Source: CAVYYW01 sp963772845
GTDB taxonomy: Bacteria; Bacillota; Bacilli; Bacillales; Sporolactobacillaceae
DNA: 64,000 bases
NCBI GenBank assembly: GCA_963772845.1
Contig: CAVYYW010000042.1
Location: forward strand, 1 to 64,000
Reading direction: 5' to 3'
Of the stretch, positions 7,377 to 15,427 are shown piece after piece (the first letter of the stretch is position 1; every line of letters starts with the position of its first letter). A model generated the notes under the pieces. It saw only the letters and a program-made list of their open reading frames with translations, made no database searches and had not been told where the DNA came from. A program made the translations under genes and the position numbers.

Positions 7377-8999
7377 ATGGCCAAAACAATAAAATCCTCA
7401 GGGTCAGGTGTTCAAACAACCAATCAGATTACCGGTCAGCGAAAATGGTGGGCACTAGCCACTGTCATGCTGACGATGTTCTTTTCATCCATGGATCAAA
7501 CGGTTGTCTCTACAGCAATCCCGACAATTATTACAGATTTGCATGGTTTCTCACTGTATGCATGGCTGTTTAGTGCGTATATGCTGACATCAGCTGTGAC
7601 AGTGCCCATCTACGGAAAACTGTCTGACGTATATGGGAGAAAGCCTTTTTATCTGTTTGGGCTGATCATGTTTGCGGTAGGTTCAGCAATTTGCGGCCAG
7701 GCAAACACCATGATGGAGCTTGTAATAGCGAGGGGTATACAGGGGATTGGTGCGGGTGCCATGATGAGTATGCCAAGGGCAACAATTGGTGATATCTTTA
7801 ACCCGAAAGAGCGCGGGCGCTGGATGGGAGCAATGGGTGCTATTTTCGGCGTTTCAAGTATATTAGGTCCAACGCTTGGCGGCTGGATCACAGATAATTT
7901 TTCTTGGCATTGGGTCTTTTATATCAACTTACCATTTGCTGTGTTAGCTATCATAGGTGTCTTTGTCTTTTTACCAAAAGTTCGTGTTAATCAGCAAGCA
8001 AAAATCGACTGGTTTGGAAGTCTGCTGCTGATTATTGGTCTCGTTCCAATATTGCTCGGGTTTACGTGGGCAGGGACGAAATATGCTTGGGGCTCACCGA
8101 TTGAATTATTGTTATTCATTGGCGGTCTTATAATCTTAGTGATTTTTCTATTGTTCGAAAGAAGAACATCGGATCCTATCATTACACCGACTCTATTCAA
8201 GAATCGAATCTTTTCTATGTCATTAATACTCGGCGTCCTGATCTCTATGGCAATGTTCGGGAGTGTCATGTTCCTTCCATTGTTTATCCAAGGGGTGGTA
8301 GGGCTTAACGCCCAAAATAGCGGGCTTGTTATGGCTCCGATGATGGTCAGCTTCATTGTAGGAAGCATTATATCAGGCCAAGTTATGACGCGGACAGGGA
8401 AGTATCGCTTCCTTTCACATATTTCAGCCGCTGTCGTTGTCCTTGGGACGCTGTTGCTCACGATGATGAGCGTGGATACAACGTATGGTCATGTTATTGT
8501 GAACATGATTGTACTTGGTCTTGGCATTGGCTCGCTGATGCCGCTGCTAAACGTGGCGGTTCAAAATGCGTTTCCATATAAAATGGTTGGGACAGTTAAC
8601 TCGACACAGCAATTTGTTGCATCACTAGGCGGTGTTATTGCTTCGCCGATCTTTGGATCCATCCTGAATAAAGGATTTAAGAATAAGCTTGCTGATACAC
8701 TTCCTGACAAATTGCAACAGGCAGGAGGGAAACTGGCAGACTTAAATCCTCAGGCGCTTTTTACTGCTCAAGCCCAGAAGGCTATGGCTTCCAAGTTCAC
8801 ACAATTTGGTGCTGCAGGTAAAGACCTCTATCATCAATTTCTCCACGCTGTCAAAGTATCTCTGACAGCAGGGATGAATGAATTATTTATTGTGGCGCTT
8901 GTTGCCGGTATTCTTTGCTTTATTGGTACGTTCTTTTTACCTGAAATCAAACTGAAAGGCGAAGAATACTATCAGCAGCATCAGAATGAAAAAGAATAG
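7377..8999 (+). CDS. MFS drug efflux transporter, DHA2 (14-TM) family
   Basis: A 540-residue membrane protein of the EmrB/QacA type. Near the start come WALATVMLTMFFSSMDQTVV and the motif-D1-like MDQTVVSTAIPTI, then motif A GKLSDVYGRKP and motif C ILGPTLGGW. Fourteen hydrophobic segments are expected. A large hydrophilic loop near residues 440-490 precedes the last helix. ATG 7377 is chosen because AAAGGAG lies 9 bases before it; the upstream ATG has no ribosome site. It exports drugs or lipophilic compounds using the proton gradient, with the substrate unknown. A terminator follows. Confidence 0.88.
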   Translation: MAKTIKSSGSGVQTTNQITGQRKWWALATVMLTMFFSSMDQTVVSTAIPTIITDLHGFSLYAWLFSAYMLTSAVTVPIYGKLSDVYGRKPFYLFGLIMFAVGSAICGQANTMMELVIARGIQGIGAGAMMSMPRATIGDIFNPKERGRWMGAMGAIFGVSSILGPTLGGWITDNFSWHWVFYINLPFAVLAIIGVFVFLPKVRVNQQAKIDWFGSLLLIIGLVPILLGFTWAGTKYAWGSPIELLLFIGGLIILVIFLLFERRTSDPIITPTLFKNRIFSMSLILGVLISMAMFGSVMFLPLFIQGVVGLNAQNSGLVMAPMMVSFIVGSIISGQVMTRTGKYRFLSHISAAVVVLGTLLLTMMSVDTTYGHVIVNMIVLGLGIGSLMPLLNVAVQNAFPYKMVGTVNSTQQFVASLGGVIASPIFGSILNKGFKNKLADTLPDKLQQAGGKLADLNPQALFTAQAQKAMASKFTQFGAAGKDLYHQFLHAVKVSLTAGMNELFIVALVAGILCFIGTFFLPEIKLKGEEYYQQHQNEKE

Positions 9000-9006
9000 A
9001 AATGTA

Positions 9007-9036
9007 GCCGGGTTCCTTAAGGGACCCGGTCTTTTA
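9007..9036 (+). terminator. Terminator after the MFS gene
   Basis: A CCGGGTTCC-TTAA-GGGACCCGG hairpin is followed by TCTTTTA. Confidence 0.85.
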
Positions 9037-9061
9037 TGGATTCGTTAAAGGAAAGAAAGAC

Positions 9062-9120
9062 AAAAAAAGCGTGTCGACATGGTTCTCTTTTGAGAGCATG
9101 TTGGCACGCTGCAAAAAAAG
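9062..9120 (-). terminator. Terminator of yitT-like gene
   Basis: Read on the minus strand, an AGCGTG...CACGCT stem with inner CATG pairing is followed by six or more Ts. It lies just after the stop codon of the yitT-like gene. Confidence 0.7.
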
Positions 9121-9145
9121 TTGTCACTGGTCTCTTTTTAAAAAA

Positions 9146-10024
9146 TTAATGAATGTCTCGTTTTTTGAAACGACCGCCTTTTACATCATGGATATCCCCT
9201 ATCGCAAGAAAGGCACCAGGATCAATATCATCCACAATATTTTTGAGCTTTGCTTCTTCAAGGCGGGTAATAACGGTGAAAATAACATGCTTGTCATCAC
9301 CTGAATAAGCGCCAGATCCATTCAAATAGGTAATACCGCGGCCAAGACGGTCATTTAGCGCGTCCCCAATTTCTTCATGCTGGTCGCTGATTATCCAGAC
9401 CGATTTTGAGGATTCAAGACCTTCTATCGTGATATCAATCATCTTAAACGCAATAAAATAAGCAATTAAGGAGTACATGGCATGGTTCCATCCAAAAACA
9501 AAGCCGGCGCTCCCCAGAATAAAAATGTTAAAAAACATGACGGTTTGTCCCACGGAAAATGGAATGGCTTTGTTGAACATGATCGAAAGAATTTCTGTTC
9601 CGTCTGTTGAACCACCATTACGGATAATAATGCCCACACCAATTCCAAGAATAATACCTCCGAAAACAGCTGATAGAAGCGGGTCTTTTGTTAAAACAGG
9701 CACGTCGGTTAAAAAGGAAGTTGAAATAGACATAATTATTACGGCGCTGATTGAAGTAACGGTAAACGTTTTACCGATTTGTTTATAGCCAAGAAGGAAA
9801 AAAGGGAGATTTAATACAAAGAGCAAAATACCAAGTTTTATATGTGTAAAGTGGTAAAGAATAATGGAAATCCCTGTAATGCCGCCATCAATAACATTAT
9901 TTGGGACGAGGAAAATCTCCAGTGCGATTGCAATCAAGATTGCCCCGATTGGAACAAAAATAAATTTTCTTAACAGTTTGGAACGTCTGATTCGTCGGTG
10001 CTGTGCTTTCTTCTTACTTTCCAT
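9146..10024 (-). CDS. YitT family membrane protein (DUF161 + DUF2179)
   Basis: A 292-residue protein. A basic N-terminus is followed by five or six hydrophobic segments; the family signature is seen as FLVPNNVIDGGITGIS near residue 45 and IIRNGGSTDGTEIL near residue 133. The cytoplasmic C-terminal DUF2179 domain contains GRGITYLNGSGAYSG and ends DIHDVKGGRFKKRDIH. Members are common, multi-copy proteins of Firmicutes with unproven transport function. It is monocistronic, convergent with the MFS gene. Confidence 0.88.
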   Translation of the reverse strand: MESKKKAQHRRIRRSKLLRKFIFVPIGAILIAIALEIFLVPNNVIDGGITGISIILYHFTHIKLGILLFVLNLPFFLLGYKQIGKTFTVTSISAVIIMSISTSFLTDVPVLTKDPLLSAVFGGIILGIGVGIIIRNGGSTDGTEILSIMFNKAIPFSVGQTVMFFNIFILGSAGFVFGWNHAMYSLIAYFIAFKMIDITIEGLESSKSVWIISDQHEEIGDALNDRLGRGITYLNGSGAYSGDDKHVIFTVITRLEEAKLKNIVDDIDPGAFLAIGDIHDVKGGRFKKRDIH

Positions 10025-10212
10025 GAAAATAATTCACCAATGAGAGCATCCCATTCATCCTTTGTAAAAACATTTTGTTGTTTTCTTTATTTTAATATAC
10101 TTTTAAGGATTAATTAAATGATAACCTTTTTGATCTTACATAAAAACCCCTATATTGGACAGGCTAATCTTGTTCACTTTTGTGGGCAAAATCTCTTCGA
10201 ATGGGTGATAAA

Positions 10213-10365
10213 ATGGGATTAAAGAACTGGTTTCCTATTCTAACGTCCCTTGGAATCGGTGCAGCAACTTATCAAGTGATGAAGCCCCATAACAAGGCCA
10301 GTCATATGATTAAAGGGCGCATGGATAAGATGATGAGGGAAAAAGAGTTAATGCCAAACAGATAA
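10213..10365 (+). CDS. Small membrane-anchored protein, DUF3918/YrzQ-like
   Basis: About 50 residues from ATG 10213 (an in-frame ATG at 10201 is possible). One short hydrophobic segment (FPILTSLGIGAATYQVM) is followed by a basic tail with MDKMMREKE. Size and layout recall the YrzQ-like family, but the match is by eye only. A terminator follows immediately. Confidence 0.45.
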   Translation: MGLKNWFPILTSLGIGAATYQVMKPHNKASHMIKGRMDKMMREKELMPNR

Positions 10366-10385
10366 GACGCAAGAGATGAACAAGC

Positions 10386-10416
10386 AAAACAGAGGCCAAT
10401 TATGGCTTCTGTTTTT
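10386..10416 (+). terminator. Rho-independent terminator
   Basis: AAAACAGAGGCC and GGCTTCTGTTTTT form a stem followed by Ts, just after the small membrane protein gene. Confidence 0.8.
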
Positions 10417-10588
10417 GTGTGCTTCAATAAATCCTTACCCATAAATGCCTGTCTCCCCGCATAAGCATGTACAAAGACATAGAATCTGTCTGAAAGTATG
10501 CATGACAGAAGTGCGGGTAAATAAATTAATCCGCTTCGGGCTAACCGGTAAAATTCAGGATATTGGAGATGCTAGAGGTGAGAAGACA

Positions 10589-10975
10589 ATGAAAAATCGA
10601 GGCACGTTTTATAATGTATTTGCCCTATTTATACTATGCGTGAATATTATGATGCTGTTTACGGTTATCTATGCCGTTCTTGATGTGCTGGATCTCGGTC
10701 TTATTGTGGATCACCACTCCCCGGAAAGCGATGTACCCGCCTGGATAGACCATGGTACTCGTACCATTTATTTTAGTGCAATAACCCTCTTGTCGGTCGG
10801 GTATGGGGATATTACCCCCTTTGGGTGGTCGAGAGCGGTGGCGATTCTCGAAGCTACAGTAGGCTACATTCTTCCGGCAGCCATTACTGTTCAATATTTA
10901 AGATTATTTCCCGCTCCGTTAGAAAAGTTGTTTAAAAACCATCAGGATCCTCCAGACAAGCCAAAGGATCCATAA
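10589..10975 (+). CDS. Two-TM potassium-channel-like protein
   Basis: A 128-residue ion channel of the Ion_trans_2 type. It has an outer helix (FALFILCVNIMMLFTVIYAVL), a pore region with the K+ selectivity filter SVGYGD preceded by YFSAITLL, and an inner helix ending at residue 105. No cytoplasmic RCK domain follows, only a short Pro/Lys-rich tail. ATG 10589 is preferred because AGAGGTGAGAAG lies before it; a longer in-frame ORF from 10445 lacks such a site. It probably conducts K+ as a tetramer. Confidence 0.82.
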   Translation: MKNRGTFYNVFALFILCVNIMMLFTVIYAVLDVLDLGLIVDHHSPESDVPAWIDHGTRTIYFSAITLLSVGYGDITPFGWSRAVAILEATVGYILPAAITVQYLRLFPAPLEKLFKNHQDPPDKPKDP

Positions 10976-11073
10976 TTTTAGGTTCAGAAAACGAAGAAAC
11001 GCTGTTCTTTATAGATAGGAAGGGCTAAATCTGACTCATTAATATTCAGAATATATAAGTTTTTATTTTTCGC

Positions 11074-11102
11074 TTTACAACCCTTGTTATTCTGTATATA
11101 AT
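11074..11102 (+). promoter_or_regulatory. SigA-type promoter of the tRNA operon
   Basis: TTTACA and TATAAT are separated by exactly 17 bases, with TATAAT ending 32 bases before the first tRNA. It fits a strong stable-RNA promoter. Confidence 0.8.
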
Positions 11103-11134
11103 AAAAAGCGTCGATTAAGACAAATTACGACAAC

Positions 11135-11209
11135 GGCCCGTTGGTCAAGCGGTTAAGACACCGCCCTTTCACGGCGGTAACACGGGTTCGAATCCCGTAC
11201 GGGTCACCA
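11135..11209 (+). tRNA. tRNA-Glu(TTC)
   Basis: Acceptor GGCCCGT pairs with ACGGGTC. The anticodon arm CCGCC-CTTTCAC-GGCGG carries TTC, the T-loop is TTCGAAT and CCA is encoded. Confidence 0.95.
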
Positions 11210-11223
11210 TTCATTTACATAGT

Positions 11224-11299
11224 GGAGGATTAGCTCAGCTGGGAGAGCACCTGCCTTACAAGCAGGGGGTCGCAGGTTCGAGCCCTGCATCCTCCACCA
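11224..11299 (+). tRNA. tRNA-Val(TAC)
   Basis: Acceptor GGAGGAT pairs with ATCCTCC. Anticodon TAC lies in CTGCC-TTACAAG-CAG; CCA is encoded. Confidence 0.95.
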
Positions 11300-11302
11300 T
11301 GC

Positions 11303-11378
<76 letters not shown>

Positions 11379-11392
11379 TATTTACTACTTGA

Positions 11393-11560
11393 TTAAGCTT
11401 CCTCGCGAATATGCGACGAAATGCGCAGCGTACAGGAGCATAGGCTTTGATATTAAGCTTCCTCGCTAAATATGCGACGAAACACGAAGTGTACAGGAGC
11501 ATAGCTTTTATTTTTAAGCTTCCTCGCGAATATGCGACGAAACACGAAGTGTACAGGGTT
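11393..11560 (+). repeat. Three tandem ~60-bp structured repeats inside the tRNA cluster
   Basis: Units begin at 11393, 11453 and 11514 (the third is cut short). Each folds as an outer stem AAGCT/AGCTT plus TCCT/AGGA enclosing two hairpins: CGC-loop-GCG and ACAC-GAA-GTGT. In unit 1 the last hairpin reads ATGC-GCA-GCGT, so one base pair changes from A-T to G-C with pairing kept, and the outer stem keeps a G-T wobble. The third unit runs into ordinary sequence before a terminator. I know no name for this element. Confidence 0.7.
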
Positions 11561-11589
11561 TTATTCTCTCACTTGAATAAATATCCTCA

Positions 11590-11614
11590 AGATGTGTGAA
11601 CATCTTTTTATTTT
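11590..11614 (+). terminator. Terminator-like hairpin inside the tRNA cluster
   Basis: An AGATGT-GTGA-ACATCT stem is followed by TTTTATTTT. It lies between tRNA-Thr with its repeats and tRNA-Tyr, so the cluster may be two transcripts or be attenuated here. Confidence 0.6.
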
Positions 11615-11619
11615 AATGT

Positions 11620-11704
11620 GGAGGGGTAGCGAAGTGGCCAAACGCGGCGGACTGTAAATCCGCTCCCTACGGGTTCGAAGGTTCAAACCCTTCTCCCTCC
11701 ACCA
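11620..11704 (+). tRNA. tRNA-Tyr(GTA)
   Basis: A class II tRNA with a long variable arm. Anticodon GTA lies in CGGA-CTGTAAA-TCCG; CCA is encoded. Confidence 0.93.
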
Positions 11705-11717
11705 TTTATATTATAGT

Positions 11718-11743
11718 GAGTCATTAGCTCAGTTGGTAGAGCA
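11718..11743 (+). pseudogene. tRNA-Lys 5' fragment (duplicate)
   Basis: These 26 bases are identical to the acceptor 5' strand and D-arm of the intact tRNA-Lys at 11905. The anticodon arm and everything after it are missing and replaced by unrelated sequence. Confidence 0.85.
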
Positions 11744-11904
11744 ACGAGCAAGACATCATCGAGTATTCGGCGAGTTGTGAGAAGCAGCACAAGAGATGCA
11801 TTGCTTCGAACATCAATGAAACAGCTTCATTTCAAAAACAATCCGCACAAAGTAATCAACATGAAAAATACGAGCAGCAAATAATGTTGCGAACGTATTA
11901 GCAT
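11744..11904 (+). other. 161-bp insert between tRNA-Lys half and intact tRNA-Lys
   Basis: Non-tRNA sequence. One plus-strand frame stays open from within the tRNA fragment to TAA at 11882-11884 and would encode a basic Ser/Arg-rich tail ending NMKNTSSK. It has no ribosome site and no recognised family. It could be the residue of an element that inserted into the 5' half of tRNA-Lys, or a partial duplication with filler. Confidence 0.5.
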
Positions 11905-11980
11905 GAGTCATTAGCTCAGTTGGTAGAGCATCTGACTTTTAATCAGAGGGTCGGAGGTTCGAATCCTCCATGACTCACCA
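11905..11980 (+). tRNA. tRNA-Lys(TTT)
   Basis: Acceptor GAGTCAT pairs with ATGACTC. Anticodon TTT lies in CTGA-CTTTTAA-TCAG; CCA is encoded. Confidence 0.95.
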
Positions 11981-12015
11981 TTTTTTTTTAGTTTTGTCGT
12001 CGCTTTTCATCCAAT

Positions 12016-12102
12016 GCGGGTGTGGCGGAATGGCAGACGCGCTAGGTTCAGGGTCTAGTGTCCATTACGGACGTGGGGGTTCAAGTCCCTTCACCCGCAC
12101 CA
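12016..12102 (+). tRNA. tRNA-Leu(CAG)
   Basis: A class II tRNA with acceptor GCGGGTG pairing CACCCGC and an extended variable arm. The anticodon loop TTCAGGG gives CAG; CCA is encoded. Confidence 0.92.
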
Positions 12103-12131
12103 CAAATATTAGTGGTTTTTTTTATACATAG

Positions 12132-12206
12132 GCGGAAGTAGTTCAGTGGTAGAACATCACCTTGCCAAGGTGGGGGTCGCGGGTTCGAATCCCGTCTTCC
12201 GCTCCA
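12132..12206 (+). tRNA. tRNA-Gly(GCC)
   Basis: Acceptor GCGGAAG pairs with CTTCCGC. The anticodon is GCC; CCA is encoded. Confidence 0.95.
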
Positions 12207-12219
12207 AAGTGTTTCTTTA

Positions 12220-12295
12220 GGGGCCTTAGCTCAGCTGGGAGAGCGCCTGCCTTGCACGCAGGAGGTCAGCGGTTCGATCCCGCTAGGCTCCACCA
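12220..12295 (+). tRNA. tRNA-Ala(TGC)
   Basis: Acceptor GGGGCCT pairs with AGGCTCC (one G-T pair). Anticodon TGC lies in CTGCC-TTGCACG-CAG; CCA is encoded. Confidence 0.94.
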
Positions 12296-12310
12296 ATGAA
12301 TGAAATGCCA

Positions 12311-12341
12311 AATCCCGAAACTTAGTTTCGGGATTTTTTTG
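12311..12341 (+). terminator. Terminator of the tRNA operon
   Basis: An AATCCCGAAAC-TTAG-TTTCGGGATT hairpin is followed by seven Ts. Confidence 0.9.
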
Positions 12342-12498
12342 TTTTGTCCGTTCGTTTGCCAATCGGCATTATGACAATAAACTTCTTGTTTGAATAGGCT
12401 TATAATTTTTTATAATCCATCAAAATTAATGAAAGTTGAGACATTGGGGGATTTCAAGGTAGAATGAAGGAGACGATGAAACAAGGAGGATTTTAATC

Positions 12499-13395
12499 AT
12501 GAAAAAGGATTTATCAATCATTGGGGTTCCAATGGACCTTGGTCAGTCTCGCCGTGGCGTAGATATGGGACCAAGCGCAATGAGATATGCTGGCATGGTG
12601 GAGCGCCTCGAAGCATTAGGCTACAGTATTGATGACTGCGGAGATATTGAAATCGGACAAGCAGAACGCAGAGATACAGCCTCTAAGCTGAAAAATCTGA
12701 AAGCGGTTGCTGAGGCAAGCGAAAAGCTTGCGGATAAAATCACTGAGGAAATGGAAAAAGATCGCTTCCCAATCATTTTAGGTGGCGACCACAGTATAGC
12801 TATTGGGACACTAGCAGGTGTATCGAAGGCTAGTGAGAATATGGGTGTTATCTGGTATGATGCACATGGCGATTTGAACACGGATGAAACGTCTCCAAGC
12901 GGAAACATCCATGGAATGCCTCTTGCTGTCGGACTTGGCATCGGGGATCCGGTCCTTACAAAAATCGGCGGTGATCATCCCAAAGTAAAACCTGAAAATG
13001 TCATCATTATTGGAGCTCGGTCACTTGATGAAGGCGAAAGAACACTTATCAAGCAAAAGGGCATTAAGGTGTATACAATGCATGAAATTGACAAGGTTGG
13101 CATGACGACGGTCATTTCTGAAGCTATTGATTACTTGAAAGAGAACACGGACGGCGTGCACCTCAGCCTCGATCTTGACGGACTTGATCCAATGGACGCG
13201 CCGGGTGTTGGGACGCCGGTTAATGGCGGTATTTCTTTCAGAGAAAGCCATTTAGCCATGGAGATGCTCGCTGCGGCTGATATTTTAACTTCGGCTGAGT
13301 TTGTTGAAGTTAACCCGATTCTGGACGATAAGAATAGAACAGCATCGGTTGCCGTTGATCTTGCTGGTTCGCTGTTTGGTGAAAAGCTTCTGTAA
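12499..13395 (+). CDS. rocF: Arginase
   Basis: A 298-residue ureohydrolase that cleaves arginine to ornithine and urea in arginine catabolism. The Mn-binding motifs are all present: GGDHS (about residue 95), YDAHGDLNT followed by SPSGNIHGMP (about 119-140), and SLDLDGLDP (about 223). Length and sequence match Bacillus RocF. An AAGGAGG site lies just before the ATG. It is monocistronic between the tRNA cluster and sigW. In several Bacilli other than B. subtilis arginase sits beside sigW, as here. Confidence 0.95.
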   Translation: MKKDLSIIGVPMDLGQSRRGVDMGPSAMRYAGMVERLEALGYSIDDCGDIEIGQAERRDTASKLKNLKAVAEASEKLADKITEEMEKDRFPIILGGDHSIAIGTLAGVSKASENMGVIWYDAHGDLNTDETSPSGNIHGMPLAVGLGIGDPVLTKIGGDHPKVKPENVIIIGARSLDEGERTLIKQKGIKVYTMHEIDKVGMTTVISEAIDYLKENTDGVHLSLDLDGLDPMDAPGVGTPVNGGISFRESHLAMEMLAAADILTSAEFVEVNPILDDKNRTASVAVDLAGSLFGEKLL

Positions 13396-13474
13396 TCTGA
13401 ATGATCTCAATGGTAATAACTATGGCACAGCTTTTATAAGCTGTGCTTTTTCTTATGTCGGAGAAGTATTGGCA

Positions 13475-13660
13475 TTAAGCCTCTTTTTTAACAAAAATTT
13501 TATGGTGTGATCCTTTACAATTTTCGTATTCATTTAAAAGCCGGTCTAGTGTTGTACTGAGATCAATAACGTCAGGATGGTGCAGAGGACATGAAGCGGC
13601 GGCATTAATCATTTCCTGACGGGTTTCCTCGATGGTTTTTTCTAACAAATATGGTGACAT
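13475..13660 (-). CDS. Spo0E-like aspartyl-phosphate phosphatase
   Basis: A 61-residue protein with the Spo0E/YisI/YnzD pattern: an N-terminal helix IEETRQEMI, then HPDVIDLSTTLDRLLNEY, matching the family's SxxLDxLLN core. Such proteins dephosphorylate Spo0A-P and delay sporulation. ATG at 13658-13660 is preceded by AAAGGAG on the minus strand; a longer open frame upstream has no ribosome site and runs toward the sigW promoter. This gene supports a spore-forming host. Confidence 0.8.
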   Translation of the reverse strand: MSPYLLEKTIEETRQEMINAAASCPLHHPDVIDLSTTLDRLLNEYENCKGSHHKIFVKKEA

Positions 13661-13897
13661 TAATAGGTCTCCTTTCCTGTTCCAATTTTCCTTTAATCTT
13701 TTTTTACCCCCTTTAAACGAAAGTAGAACCTTATTAATCCAAAAATCGTTCGTCTTTTTGCGACACAACATGCGGTTAAAAAGAGAATTAACGCGACATA
13801 TGAAAGGTTTAATCGAGTTAAGGAATGTTGGAATTCCATTGTGAAACCAGTTTCCAATTATTTCACACAAACAGGTAAAAATTTGCTACAATTATTT

Positions 13898-13923
13898 TGA
13901 AACCTTTATGTGTGCGAGACGTA
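13898..13923 (+). promoter_or_regulatory. SigW autoregulatory promoter
   Basis: TGAAAC and CGTA are separated by 16 bases, an exact match to the ECF SigW consensus, placed about 30 bases before the sigW start codon. Confidence 0.9.
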
Positions 13924-13953
13924 TATATAACAGCCACAAAAGTGAGGCTTATT

Positions 13954-14517
13954 ATGGATCAGACTGTCACGACAATTATAAAAAAAATAAAGAGAGGTCA
14001 TCGCGAGGCCTTTGCCGAGATCGTCGAAATGTACAAAATCCCGGTATTTAACATTTGTTTGCGTATGGTCCGAATACCTCAGGAAGCTGAAGATTTAGCA
14101 CAGGAGGCGTTTATCAGGGCCTATACAAATATTGATACCTATGAAACAGACCGTAAATTTTCGACTTGGCTGTTCCGCATCGCGACAAATCTTTCGATTG
14201 ATTATTTACGAAAGAAGAAACCGGATACTTCTCTTGATGCCGAGATATCTGGCACAGATGGTTACACGATAGGGCACCAGGTCGCGGCAGCCGATCCACT
14301 CCCGGAGCAGCAGCTTCTAACTCGTGAAACGCAGGCGTTTGTTCAAGATGCTATTATGGCGCTCCCCGTGAAATACCGCTCGGCAATAATTTTAAAATAC
14401 ATTCAGGATTTAAGCCTGAAAGAAATAAGCGACATACTGGAAATACCTGTTGCCACAGTGAAAACGCGTATCCATCGTGGGCGTGAAGCGTTAAAGCAGG
14501 CATTACCCAAGGGATAA
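13954..14517 (+). CDS. sigW: ECF RNA polymerase sigma factor SigW
   Basis: A 187-residue ECF sigma factor, the same length as B. subtilis SigW. Region 2 contains QEAEDLAQEAFIRAY and region 4 ends with EISDILEIPVATVKTRIHRGREAL. It directs the cell-envelope stress and detoxification regulon. ATG 13954 is used because the SigW promoter lies inside the longer open frame and GTGAGG precedes this codon. rsiW follows after 12 bases in the same transcript, so sigma and anti-sigma are produced together. Confidence 0.95.
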   Translation: MDQTVTTIIKKIKRGHREAFAEIVEMYKIPVFNICLRMVRIPQEAEDLAQEAFIRAYTNIDTYETDRKFSTWLFRIATNLSIDYLRKKKPDTSLDAEISGTDGYTIGHQVAAADPLPEQQLLTRETQAFVQDAIMALPVKYRSAIILKYIQDLSLKEISDILEIPVATVKTRIHRGREALKQALPKG

Positions 14518-14529
14518 GAGGTGAACAGA

Positions 14530-15171
14530 ATGGCTTGTAAGAAGGAGATGCAGCCACTTATAGACAGGGTGCTGGATCATGAAGCCACTGAGGAAGAAGA
14601 GCAGAGATTTTTTAAACATCTACAGTCCTGTGAGGCGTGCAGTATGCTTTATGAAAGCCAAGAACAAGCGGTTAATCTGGTCGCTGGATTAGAGAAGCAT
14701 ATGCCTTCAAAGCACTTTACCGCCTCTATTATGGCCAATCTCCCGGAAAAAGAACCCGAAAAGAAAAAAACTGTTGTTGATTGGTTCAGGAAACATCCAC
14801 TCCTAACGGCAGCTGCATTCTTTATTGTTCTTATGTCGGGGTATATTTTTTCTTTATGGAACCAGCCAACATTTGAAGCCACTGTTCAAGGACATGGTCA
14901 TGTGATTTATAAAGGAAATACTGTCATTGTTCCGAAGGGCGAAACTATAAAAGGCGATTTAATTGTTAAAAATGGCCATGCGAAAATTGATGGGAATGTC
15001 GATGGAAACGTGGTTTTGATAAATAGTGATAAGCTGCTGGCTTCTGCTGGACATGTAACTGGAGACATTGAGAAAGTAAATCAGATCATGCAATGGATTT
15101 GGTATCACATTAAGCATGCCGTTTATGATTTGAATTCGCTTTGTATTCTTCAAATTCCAGGGGCCGATTAG
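14530..15171 (+). CDS. rsiW: Anti-sigma factor RsiW
   Basis: A single-pass membrane anti-sigma factor of about 213 residues. The N-terminal zinc anti-sigma motif HLQSCEACS (Hx3Cx2C) holds SigW. A membrane segment follows near residue 90 (HPLLTAAAFFIVLMSGYIF). The extracellular part has the RsiW-type repeats GETIKGDLIVKNG and KIDGNVDGNVV, then MQWIWYHIKHA. Stress-triggered proteolysis of this protein releases SigW. ATG 14530 is preferred; a GTG nine bases earlier is possible. A strong terminator follows. Confidence 0.9.
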   Translation: MACKKEMQPLIDRVLDHEATEEEEQRFFKHLQSCEACSMLYESQEQAVNLVAGLEKHMPSKHFTASIMANLPEKEPEKKKTVVDWFRKHPLLTAAAFFIVLMSGYIFSLWNQPTFEATVQGHGHVIYKGNTVIVPKGETIKGDLIVKNGHAKIDGNVDGNVVLINSDKLLASAGHVTGDIEKVNQIMQWIWYHIKHAVYDLNSLCILQIPGAD

Positions 15172-15174
15172 AAA

Positions 15175-15210
15175 AACCGGGGAGCGAGACGCCCCGGCTA
15201 TTTCTTTTTT
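15175..15210 (+). terminator. Terminator after sigW-rsiW
   Basis: A CCGGGG-AGCGAGAC-GCCCCGG hairpin is followed by a T-rich run. It separates sigW-rsiW from cdaA. Confidence 0.88.
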
Positions 15211-15427
15211 ATGGGCGTTTTTTTGAAGGATTCAAGCCATTTTAACTCTGAGCGGCACCGTCTCTCCCCGTACTTTAAGAACCGGCTGCGAATGATTATT
15301 TATGATATAATGGAAAAGCTGAAGCGATCTGCCATAAAAAAGCAAAATCTCAGCTGAAAATGAAATTATTTTGGGAATCGATGCATGATCGGTGAAGGAC
15401 TTTATTGTGAGATGGAGGACGAGAGCC

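Noticed and set aside
10445..10588. N-terminal extension of the potassium-channel-like protein
   Set aside because: The extension has no ribosome site or hydrophobic pattern, while ATG 10589 has both a good site and the family's usual start.
11393..11560. tRNA pseudogenes in the tRNA-cluster repeats
   Set aside because: The fold has two hairpins inside an outer stem, but lacks a T-loop TTCRANY motif and CCA, so it does not match a tRNA.
13661..13870. Extended N-terminus of the Spo0E-like protein
   Set aside because: Spo0E-like proteins are about 50-85 residues and AAAGGAG lies directly before the internal ATG.
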